Assembly (NCBI GenBank): GCA_944392975.1 | Contig: CALXYN010000017.1 | Coordinates: 1 to 42,247 of the forward strand | Direction: 5' to 3' | Source of the DNA: an uncultured Spirochaetaceae bacterium | GTDB taxonomy: Bacteria > Spirochaetota > Spirochaetia > Sphaerochaetales > Sphaerochaetaceae | Length of the DNA: 42,247 bases | In this document: piece by piece, positions 32,698 to 39,736 of the stretch | Position numbering within the stretch: position 1 is the first letter of the stretch | Layout: every line of letters starts with the position of its first letter | The notes under the pieces: model-generated | Told to the model about the DNA's origin: nothing | The model's input: only the letters and a program-made list of their open reading frames with translations | Database searches by the model: none | Program-made: the position numbers and the translations under genes

Positions 32698-34044
32698 TCA
32701 TGTTTTCATCATCCTCTTCTTCCCGATTGTAATGTAGAAGAGAATACCAGCGGCATCTGCCAGTGCCCATCCTATAGGAATACTCATCCAGATACCTGTT
32801 TCCCCCAATGGCGGATTTGAAAGAAGCGCTGCAAGGAGAACCCTCAGTCCAAGACTTATGATGGTCAGAACCAGTGAAATTGCTGGTGTTTTGAGCGCGC
32901 GGAATATTCCATAGAAAAGGAAAAGGTATCCAATAAGGATATAGAAAGCACCTTCTATTCTCAGATATTCGCTGCCAATTGCTATGAGAGCAGTATCACC
33001 TGGATCAATAAATATGGACATGAAGAATGATGGGAATATGAATATAATGAGGGATATAATCAGGCCAAATACCGTCGCCAGCATGAAAGCGACTTTCATA
33101 CCTGCCTTTATCCTGTCGCTTTTTCCGGCACCGCTGTTCTGGCTCACGAAAGTGGAGAATGCATTTCCAAATTCCTGAAGTGGCATGTATGCAAGACTGT
33201 CGATTTTCACGCCTGCTGCGAATGCCGCCATTACTCCAGAACCGAAACCATTGACGATTCCCTGTACACAGAGGATTCCGAGATTCATGATTGACTGCTG
33301 CAGTGAAGTCAGTACGGACAGTGACAGAAGCTCCTTGAAAAGGGACTTTTCTGGAATCATGTCACGAAGGGAGAATCGGAGCATCCTGTGTTTTGACACA
33401 GAGAGAACCATTATCCCGATACCTGCTGCATATTGTGATATCGTGGTAGCTACCGCAGCTCCCCACACACCCCAGTCAAGCGAAATGACGAAATAGAGAT
33501 CAAGAATGACATTCATAATGGCGGATACTGCCATGAAAAGGAGCGGTGTTCTCGAGTTTCCTACAGCGCGCTCTGCTGCTGCGTAGAAATTATAAAAGAA
33601 GAGGGCCGGCAGGCCTATGAATATGACTTGAAGGTATGAAGCCATATCCTCATAGACATCTTCAGGAACCTGCATCAAGATCATGATCTGATCCTGCATG
33701 ACGATGGCAAGTATCGTGATTATCGCTGAGATGATGCCGATTGACAGGAATGATATCCCCAGCGCTTTTTTTAGTTTTTCCTGATTTCCTTCTCCAAAAA
33801 GATAAGAGAAGACGATTCCGGATCCCATTGAAAGTCCAATCATCAATGATGTGAGGAATGTCATCAGTGAATATGCGGAGCCGACCGCAGCAAGCGCCTC
33901 TGGACCAACAAAACGGCCGACTATGATTGAATCGGCGGCATTGTATAGTGTCTGAAGCATGTTGCCAAGTATCAGTGGCATGGCAAATGCAAGGATTGGT
34001 CCTGCAATGCCTCCTTTTGTGAGATCTCTGTAGTTGTCATGCAT
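32698..34044 (-). CDS. MATE-family multidrug efflux transporter
   Basis: A 448-residue membrane protein with twelve predicted helices. MATE features: LTKGGIAGPILAFAMPLILGNMLQTLYNAADSIIVGRFVGPEALAAVGSA at the start and the matching second-half start with NGFGSGVMAAFAAGVKIDSLAYMPLQEFGNAFSTFVSQNSGAGK. NorM/DinF-type exporters use Na+ or H+ gradients to expel drugs or metabolites. The ATG at 34044 gives the canonical N-terminus; there is no ribosome site but a promoter (TTCAAA, 17 bp, TAAAGT) ends 7 nt before it. It is divergent from topB with 66 nt between. Confidence 0.93.
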   Translation of the reverse strand: MHDNYRDLTKGGIAGPILAFAMPLILGNMLQTLYNAADSIIVGRFVGPEALAAVGSAYSLMTFLTSLMIGLSMGSGIVFSYLFGEGNQEKLKKALGISFLSIGIISAIITILAIVMQDQIMILMQVPEDVYEDMASYLQVIFIGLPALFFYNFYAAAERAVGNSRTPLLFMAVSAIMNVILDLYFVISLDWGVWGAAVATTISQYAAGIGIMVLSVSKHRMLRFSLRDMIPEKSLFKELLSLSVLTSLQQSIMNLGILCVQGIVNGFGSGVMAAFAAGVKIDSLAYMPLQEFGNAFSTFVSQNSGAGKSDRIKAGMKVAFMLATVFGLIISLIIFIFPSFFMSIFIDPGDTALIAIGSEYLRIEGAFYILIGYLFLFYGIFRALKTPAISLVLTIISLGLRVLLAALLSNPPLGETGIWMSIPIGWALADAAGILFYITIGKKRMMKT

Positions 34045-34051
34045 GAGAAAC

Positions 34052-34101
34052 ACTTTAACAAGGAGAAAACTCTTTTTGAAGGGGGTTCTTTCTGCTATCA
34101 T
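34052..34101. promoter_or_regulatory. Back-to-back leaderless promoters of the MATE gene and topB
   Basis: For the minus strand: TTCAAA (34075-34080), 17 bp, TAAAGT (34052-34057), 7 nt, ATG at 34044. For the plus strand: TGC (34093-34095) plus TATCAT (34096-34101), 9 nt, ATG at 34111. Neither gene has a Shine-Dalgarno sequence, so all control must lie in 66 nt. Confidence 0.5.
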
Positions 34102-34110
34102 CTCCGCTGT

Positions 34111-36348
34111 ATGAAGAAGCTTGTCATAGCAGAGAAGCCCTCTGTTGGGCGTGAGATAGCAAGGAACCTCGGATGCTTTTCAAAGGAAAAGGGTTACATC
34201 GATGGTTCAGAATATATAGTCACCTGGGCGCTGGGACACCTCGTTGAGCTTGCAGAGCCGCAGCACTATTCGGAAAGCTGGAAACGCTGGTCCCTTAAGG
34301 AGCTGCCGATGCTCCCCGAGCATCTTGACCAGGTTGTCATTGATGAGTCGAAAGAGCAGTTCGAAATCATCGATTCTCTTCTTCACCGCCCTGATATCTC
34401 ATCTGTCGTCATCGCAACTGATGCGGGAAGGGAAGGAGAGCTTGTTGCCCGTTGGATTCTGAAAATGGCTGAATACAAAGGTCCGCTTGAACGACTTTGG
34501 ATTTCATCCCAGACAGAGAAGGCAATAAAGGAAGGTTTCCAGAATCTCCATCCAGCTTCAGAGTATGACAATCTTTATCAGGCAGCGTCCTGCAGGGCTG
34601 CCGCTGACTGGTATGTAGGAATGAACGTGACAAGGGCGCTTACCTGCTACTACGATGCAAAGCTTTCATCGGGACGTGTCCAGACTCCGACTCTTGCTCT
34701 GATGACACAGAGAGAAGATGAGATAGAAGCTTTTGAAGGCAAATATTACTACACCGCACGTGGAGATTTCGGTGTATTTGGCGCTTCTTATTATCCGGAG
34801 GAGAACAGTATCAGGTTTACTGACGACTCCGTGGCGGAGGAAATGAAGGCGTGGAAAGATAAAAAGGGTAAGGTTGTTTCGATGGTGACGGAGGAGAAAT
34901 CTGATCCAGTTCCACAGGCATATGACCTTACGGAGCTTCAGCGCGATGCGAACATCATGCTTGGGTTCTCTGCCAAGGAAACCCTTGATACGCTGCAGCG
35001 CCTTTATGAGGTGCACAAGATCGTCACCTATCCAAGAACAGATTCAAGATATATTACAGAAGATATTGTTCCTACGCTTTCCGAACGTATAAAAGCACTT
35101 TCCGAGACAATCTTTTCACGTCAGGCTGATGAGTATCTTCAGAATGGATACAGAAAGGATAACCCAAGATTCGTCAATAACAGCCTTGTTTCCGACCATC
35201 ATGCAATCATTCCAACCGAAGAGAAGGTGAGAATGGATAAGCTTACTCCGGATGAGGCGAAACTCTGGCAGCTTATTGCGCTTCGCTTTTTGGAAGTAAT
35301 CGGTGAGGACTATCTTTATAAGACTACTGTCTGTACCGTTGATGTAGATGGCAGGCTTTTCCGTACACGGCTCACGCTTCCTTCCCGTAAAGGTTATCGC
35401 TCCGTTGCGGAAAGTGCCGGAATCAAGAGCGCGTCAAATGTCACAGAGGATACTGAGAACAGCTTCATCCTGACACAGATGAAGGAAGGTGATGAGGTCA
35501 CGCTTTCTTCTGTGAAAATCAGGAAGAATGTGACAACACCTCCGGAAAGGTATACGGATGCCACGCTTCTTTCTGCAATGGAACATGCTGGACGATTTGT
35601 CGATGATGACAAGCTTAAGGCAAACCTCGGTAATGGACTTGGTACTCCAGCAACCCGTGCTGACATGATTGAGAAGCTTGTTCAGAACAGATACGTGGAG
35701 AGGGAGGGCAAGTATTTCGTGCCGACAGCAAAAGGCCGGGAGGTCGTGCGTCTTGCACCTGAGATCCTTCGTTCCCCGGAACTTACCGGAGTCTGGGAAG
35801 GACGGCTTGAAAGGATTGCCAAGGGCAAGGAGGATCCGGAGCTTTTCATTAAGGACATAAAGAAGATGGCCTCGGATCTCGTCAAGGAAGTAGAGAGAAG
35901 CGATAAGGTTTTTGCTCCTGTATTCAAGGATTCAAAGAAGTGCCCTTACTGCGGTTCTGAGATGATGAAGGCTGTGGATCCTGACGGTTCCACCCACTAT
36001 ATCTGTCAGCGTCTTTCCTGCCAGTACGAGGAAAAGGAAGTCCGTGTGAAAGTCGATACAGGCTCTGTCTCAGTAAAAAAGATTTCACAGATTCCAGGGG
36101 AGAAAGTGAAGGTCGTGCTCAATAAGAAGAGCAGTGTGAGGGTTCCGAAATCCGTATATGAGACAAAGACCGTGGTCGTCAGGGAGTCGAAGAAGGCTTT
36201 CAGACGTGACAGGACCATCGATGATCAGAGAAGGCCTCAGCCACAGCGACACTCCTCAAATGATTTTGGAGGAGGAACGATGGCGGACTTCTTCCGCATT
36301 TCAAAAGAGAGGCAGGAGAAGGACAAGGATAGGAAGAAACGCAAATGA
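34111..36348 (+). CDS. topB: DNA topoisomerase III
   Basis: A 745-residue type IA topoisomerase. N-terminal TOPRIM with VIAEKPSVGREIA and ATDAGREGELVARW, then GRVQTPTLALM, the catalytic tyrosine Y307 in IVTYPRTDSRY, GTPATRADMIEKLVQNRYVE and a C-terminal zinc-ribbon-like KCPYCGSEMM with a second pair C-QRLSC about 20 residues later. The last 70 residues are basic and disordered (KKAFRRDRTIDDQRRPQPQR). TopB decatenates replication intermediates. The ATG at 34111 is the canonical start MKKLVIAEKPS. It overlaps the first thioesterase by 4 nt. Confidence 0.95.
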   Translation: MKKLVIAEKPSVGREIARNLGCFSKEKGYIDGSEYIVTWALGHLVELAEPQHYSESWKRWSLKELPMLPEHLDQVVIDESKEQFEIIDSLLHRPDISSVVIATDAGREGELVARWILKMAEYKGPLERLWISSQTEKAIKEGFQNLHPASEYDNLYQAASCRAAADWYVGMNVTRALTCYYDAKLSSGRVQTPTLALMTQREDEIEAFEGKYYYTARGDFGVFGASYYPEENSIRFTDDSVAEEMKAWKDKKGKVVSMVTEEKSDPVPQAYDLTELQRDANIMLGFSAKETLDTLQRLYEVHKIVTYPRTDSRYITEDIVPTLSERIKALSETIFSRQADEYLQNGYRKDNPRFVNNSLVSDHHAIIPTEEKVRMDKLTPDEAKLWQLIALRFLEVIGEDYLYKTTVCTVDVDGRLFRTRLTLPSRKGYRSVAESAGIKSASNVTEDTENSFILTQMKEGDEVTLSSVKIRKNVTTPPERYTDATLLSAMEHAGRFVDDDKLKANLGNGLGTPATRADMIEKLVQNRYVEREGKYFVPTAKGREVVRLAPEILRSPELTGVWEGRLERIAKGKEDPELFIKDIKKMASDLVKEVERSDKVFAPVFKDSKKCPYCGSEMMKAVDPDGSTHYICQRLSCQYEEKEVRVKVDTGSVSVKKISQIPGEKVKVVLNKKSSVRVPKSVYETKTVVVRESKKAFRRDRTIDDQRRPQPQRHSSNDFGGGTMADFFRISKERQEKDKDRKKRK

Positions 36349-36755
36349 GACAATTCAGACTGCATGACAGGGTGTATTTTTCGGACACCGATGCCGGTGG
36401 AATAGCATATCACAGGAGTTATTTTGACTGGGCAGAGCATGGAAGAACGGAGATGCTGAGGGAGATTGTACCAGAGCTTCCTCAGTCCGAGCTTGCAGAG
36501 AATGGTATACTGACTGTCATAAAGTCGATAGAAATTCACTACAGACTTCCTGCTCATCTTGATGATGAAATAGAGATTGTGACTGAAGTTGACAGTATCA
36601 AGCGTTTTTCCTGCACTATCAGGCAAAGCATTAAAAGAGGAGAGGAGATTCTTGCTGATTTAAGTGTCAAGGCGGCATTCATCAGCCGTGATACAAAGCA
36701 TCCGATACCTGTGCCTGATGCTTTTGCGAAAGCTTTGGTGGCGGAGGATGTATGA
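36345..36755 (+). CDS. YbgC/4HBT-family acyl-CoA thioesterase, copy 1
   Basis: A 136-residue hot-dog-fold thioesterase. The active-site signature VYFSDTDAGGIAYHRSYFDWAEHGRTEML has the catalytic D16 and the hot-dog helix. It is a close paralogue of the following gene: a 29-nt block around the active site (36375-36403 and 36782-36810) is identical at DNA level. Start overlaps the topB stop by 4 nt with an AGGAAG ribosome site. YbgC enzymes hydrolyse short-chain or hydroxybenzoyl-CoA thioesters and associate with Tol-Pal, which is absent here. Confidence 0.92.
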   Translation: MRQFRLHDRVYFSDTDAGGIAYHRSYFDWAEHGRTEMLREIVPELPQSELAENGILTVIKSIEIHYRLPAHLDDEIEIVTEVDSIKRFSCTIRQSIKRGEEILADLSVKAAFISRDTKHPIPVPDAFAKALVAEDV

Positions 36756-37159
36756 AGGAATTCCTGTATAAGACAAGAGTATATTTTTCGGACACCGATG
36801 CCGGTGGAATTGTTTATCATGCAAGTTACATCGACTGGGCAGAGCATGGAAGGACTGAAATGCTCAGGGAAATGGTCCCCGATAAATCCCAGTCCGAACT
36901 TGCTGAGGGTGAGAATGGAATCCTGATTCTTGTCCGTTCGATAAAGATCGAGTACCAGAAGCCTGGATATCTTGATGATGAAATCACAGTGCATACCTCA
37001 ATTGAAGAGATGCGCAGATTGTCATGTACAATCCGTCAGACTGTGATGAGAGGTGATGACGTGCTTGCAGATCTACGTGTCAGTCTTGCTTTCGTCTCTG
37101 CAAAGGATAAACGTCCTGCATTGATTCCGGAATTCATAAAGAAGGCATATACGGATTAA
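36752..37159 (+). CDS. YbgC/4HBT-family acyl-CoA thioesterase, copy 2
   Basis: A 135-residue tandem paralogue of the preceding gene, with the same signature VYFSDTDAGGIVYHASYIDWAEHGRTEML, catalytic D16 retained. Divergence is spread over the C-terminal halves (for example VIKSIEIHYRLPAHLDDEI against VRSIKIEYQKPGYLDDEI). Its start overlaps copy 1 by 4 nt with GGAGG upstream, so both are made from the topB transcript. It may form hetero-oligomers with copy 1 or have shifted specificity. Confidence 0.92.
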   Translation: MKEFLYKTRVYFSDTDAGGIVYHASYIDWAEHGRTEMLREMVPDKSQSELAEGENGILILVRSIKIEYQKPGYLDDEITVHTSIEEMRRLSCTIRQTVMRGDDVLADLRVSLAFVSAKDKRPALIPEFIKKAYTD

Positions 37160-37188
37160 TTGACTGCTTTCGCTGTTTTTGCTATCCC
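37160..37188 (+). promoter_or_regulatory. Promoter of the ABC-F-nrdG unit
   Basis: TTGACT (37160-37165), 17 bp, TGC-TATCCC (-10 at 37183-37188), starting just after the thioesterase stop and leaving a leader of about 62 nt with an A5-T8 run. Confidence 0.45.
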
Positions 37189-37256
37189 TGAGATATAGGA
37201 GACGCCAATGCTGATGATGTTCTGAATCTAAAAATTTTTTTTCATAAGGAGTCAGA

Positions 37257-38810
37257 ATGTCTGAATATATAATGCTTGATGGCGTCTCATATGCTTATCC
37301 TGGATCATCTGTCCTGATCTTTGAGGATCTTTCACTTACATTGAATGAAGGCTTTACGGCTTTGTCTGGCGCAAATGGCAGTGGAAAGACCACGCTGCAG
37401 CGTCTGATTTCTCAAGAACTTATTCCCGATAAAGGAACAGTGAGGACAAGTGGAGAGGTCGTTGTCTGCTTGCAGGTCTTCTCATCCCTTGCTGATGATG
37501 ACATGTTCTATATTTATGATGGCAGCGCTGAGAATGGCCGTCTGATGTCACGACTGCATCTTACAGACGAGATGATAGCTTCTCCTGAATGCCTTTCAGG
37601 AGGAGAGAAGAAGCGCCTGCAGCTTCTTGCAGCGCTTTCTCGTCATCCTTCTGTTGCAATCTTTGATGAACCGCTGAACCATCTGGATGCAGAAAACAGG
37701 TCAATTATCCTTTCCGCTCTTTCAGATTTTGAGGGCTGTGGCCTGATAATCACTCACGACAGGGAGACGGGGGATAGACTCTGCACTCGTACCTTGTTTC
37801 TTGAAAGGGGAATGGATGCACCGTCTTCTCTTTATGATATTCCTCTTCCTCTGTCGCAGGCTTTGGATGAAGTTGAACGCCAGAAGAATGAGAAGAGAAG
37901 TGTTTATCAGGGGCTATCGGCAGAGATAGAGCGAAGTCTTTCAGTGGCATCGAAAATGGCAGAGAAGTCCAGGGAGATGGAAAAGAAACTCTCGAAATCA
38001 GGTATTGACCGCCATGATCACAGTGCGAAAGCAAAAATCGACGGAGCCCGTCTTACTGGTAAGGACCGTTCCATTGCAAAGGAGATGAAGAGAGTTCTCT
38101 CATCTGTAGAACAGAAGAAGGCAAAGCTTGATGCAATGGAGAATCCGGGAAGGAGAAAAGAAGGTCTTTCCTTGAATGCGGTGAGATCATATCTTCCATC
38201 ATTTTCCTTCGGACCAGAAAAGCTGATGGCAGGAGACTACACGCTTTCTGTACCATACCTTTCTGTCGAGAAGGGGGAGCGCATTGCACTTACAGGATGC
38301 AATGGTTCAGGCAAGACGATGCTGATGGAAGCGATAAGAAGAGAGCTCTGTGAAAGCGGAAGAGACCAGTATCTGATGTATATTCCTCAGGAGTATTCCG
38401 CCGAAGACATTGCTGCTATCACAAGGAGAATAGAAGAGCTTTCGGATTCAGAGCGGGGTGAAGTCCTTTCCGACCTGTACCGTCTTGGTTCCAATCCTTC
38501 GTTCCTTCTTGATTCCCAGATATCCCCAAGCCCTGGTGAGCTGAAGAAGCTTGATTTCATTCTTTCCAGAAGGGAAGGGCGGAATATCATAATGATGGAT
38601 GAACCGACCAATCATCTGGATATTGTGAGCGTAAGAATTTTCGAAAGAATACTATCATCAGATGATGATTTCACATTGATTCTAGTAAGCCATGATGAAT
38701 CTTTCCTCTCTTCTCTCTGCCACATAAGATGGTCAATAAGGAGAGATGGGAACAATGGAATACTCTCCGTCTCTTCTTTTTCCTCGATTTGTGATACAAC
38801 GCAGGTATGA
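37257..38810 (+). CDS. ABC-F family ATPase
   Basis: A 517-residue cytosolic protein with two ABC domains and no membrane segments, as in ribosome-associated ABC-F proteins. First domain: Walker A SGANGSGKTT, signature LSGGEKKRLQ, Walker B VAIFDEPLNHLD. A charged linker (about 215-300) with ERQKNEKRS and an arginine/lysine-rich helix follows. Second domain: GCNGSGKT, a degenerate signature SPSPGELKKLD in place of LSGGE, and IIMMDEPTNHLD. ABC-F members rescue stalled ribosomes or protect them from antibiotics; the altered second signature recalls the resistance branches, but no conclusion is safe. The stop overlaps the nrdG start by 4 nt. Confidence 0.9.
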   Translation: MSEYIMLDGVSYAYPGSSVLIFEDLSLTLNEGFTALSGANGSGKTTLQRLISQELIPDKGTVRTSGEVVVCLQVFSSLADDDMFYIYDGSAENGRLMSRLHLTDEMIASPECLSGGEKKRLQLLAALSRHPSVAIFDEPLNHLDAENRSIILSALSDFEGCGLIITHDRETGDRLCTRTLFLERGMDAPSSLYDIPLPLSQALDEVERQKNEKRSVYQGLSAEIERSLSVASKMAEKSREMEKKLSKSGIDRHDHSAKAKIDGARLTGKDRSIAKEMKRVLSSVEQKKAKLDAMENPGRRKEGLSLNAVRSYLPSFSFGPEKLMAGDYTLSVPYLSVEKGERIALTGCNGSGKTMLMEAIRRELCESGRDQYLMYIPQEYSAEDIAAITRRIEELSDSERGEVLSDLYRLGSNPSFLLDSQISPSPGELKKLDFILSRREGRNIIMMDEPTNHLDIVSVRIFERILSSDDDFTLILVSHDESFLSSLCHIRWSIRRDGNNGILSVSSFSSICDTTQV

Positions 38811-39499
38811 TTATTCATGGCTTACAGAAAATGACGCTTGTCGATTACCCCGGAAAGGTTGCGGCCATCCTTTTTACCGGTGCCTGCAATTTCCGTTGTC
38901 CATTCTGCCAGAATGCTTCCCTTGTGCTGAATCCCGGTTCAGAACCCGTCATTGAGGATGAGGAGATTTTTTCTTATCTGAAGAAGAGGAAAGGAATGCT
39001 TGACGGTGTTGTTGTGACAGGAGGTGAGCCTACTGTGCATGGCGATTTGCTTGATTTCATGAAAAGAATCAAGGATCTTGGCTATTCTGTGAAGCTTGAT
39101 ACAAACGGATACAGGCCTGATGTGCTTAAAGCGGCAGTAGAGGGAGGGTATGCAGATTACGTTGCCATGGATATCAAAAATAGTCTTTCATCATATCCGG
39201 AAACAGCAGGTGTCCCTCATATCTTCACATCCTTGATCCAGGAAAGCATCTCATACCTTCTTGAGAACCATATACCCTATGAATTCCGCACTACAGTCGT
39301 CCATGAGCTCCATTCTGATGAAGATTTTGAAAGTATCGGAAAAATGTGCGCCGGATGCAGTAATTATTTCCTGCAAAGCTATAGTGACAGAGGAGATATC
39401 ATCAATCCCATATTTTCTTCCCCTACTGCTGAGGAGATGGAAAGATATATAAAGATACTAAGAAAGACTATAGAAAATGTATCATTTCGAGACAGGTAG
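38807..39499 (+). CDS. nrdG: Anaerobic ribonucleotide reductase activating enzyme NrdG
   Basis: A 230-residue radical-SAM enzyme. The cluster motif CNFRCPFC (C27, C31, C34; CxxxCxxC) and the following GGEP (VVTGGEPTVHGDL) are intact. The N-terminus MIIHGLQKMTLVDYPGKVAAILFTGACNFRCPFCQN is typical of NrdG-like activases. It installs the glycyl radical on NrdD, encoded 237 nt downstream. Its start overlaps the ABC-F stop (ATGA). Unusually, nrdG precedes nrdD and the two are separated by NrdR-type boxes and a terminator, so they may be expressed independently. Confidence 0.93.
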   Translation: MIIHGLQKMTLVDYPGKVAAILFTGACNFRCPFCQNASLVLNPGSEPVIEDEEIFSYLKKRKGMLDGVVVTGGEPTVHGDLLDFMKRIKDLGYSVKLDTNGYRPDVLKAAVEGGYADYVAMDIKNSLSSYPETAGVPHIFTSLIQESISYLLENHIPYEFRTTVVHELHSDEDFESIGKMCAGCSNYFLQSYSDRGDIINPIFSSPTAEEMERYIKILRKTIENVSFRDR

Positions 39500-39501
39500 C
39501 A

Positions 39502-39548
39502 ACGCTATATATAGCGTAATAAGAATTATATAACACTTTCTATTGCGT
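39502..39548 (+). promoter_or_regulatory. Pair of NrdR-type boxes and candidate promoter of nrdD
   Basis: ACGCTATATATAGCGT (39502-39517) is a perfect 16-bp palindrome close to the NrdR consensus ACACTATATATAGTGT; ACACTTTCTATTGCGT (39533-39548) is a second, weaker copy. The boxes are 31 bp apart (three helical turns, 15-bp gap), the spacing used by NrdR. TATAGT at 39550-39555 is a likely -10. NrdR would repress nrdD when dATP is abundant. Confidence 0.85.
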
Positions 39549-39555
39549 TTATAGT

Positions 39556-39683
39556 TGCATATCTACGCTTTTCATGTTACCCTTATCTAACGATGGGAAG
39601 AGGAAAATCCTCAAGCTGAATCAGGCTTTATCCTGTCAGTCTAAATGGGTCTTTTCAGATTCTTGCAATCTGAAATATTTTTT
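39556..39683 (+). ncRNA. nrdD leader with intrinsic terminator (attenuator candidate)
   Basis: If transcription starts near the NrdR boxes, the leader includes hairpin GAGGA-AAA-TCCTC (39600-39612), hairpin CAGG-CTTTAT-CCTG (39622-39635) inside a possible ACCC/GGGT closing pair (39579-39582 and 39647-39650), then a strong terminator: TTTCAGATT (39653-39661), loop CTTGC, AATCTGAAA (39667-39675), TATTTTTT. CTGAA at 39616-39620 could pair with TTCAG at 39654-39658 as an antiterminator. Alternatively the terminator simply ends the nrdG transcript. Confidence 0.6.
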
Positions 39684-39691
39684 ACACACAG

Positions 39692-39710
39692 TATCCGGTT
39701 AATCCGGATA
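39692..39710 (+). promoter_or_regulatory. Inverted repeat ahead of nrdD
   Basis: TATCCGG (39692-39698), TTAAT, CCGGATA (39704-39710): a perfect 7-bp inverted repeat between the leader terminator and the ribosome site AGAGG. It could be an operator or an RNA hairpin. Confidence 0.6.
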
Positions 39711-39736
39711 TTCCGTTCTAGCAGAGGTTTATTTAC

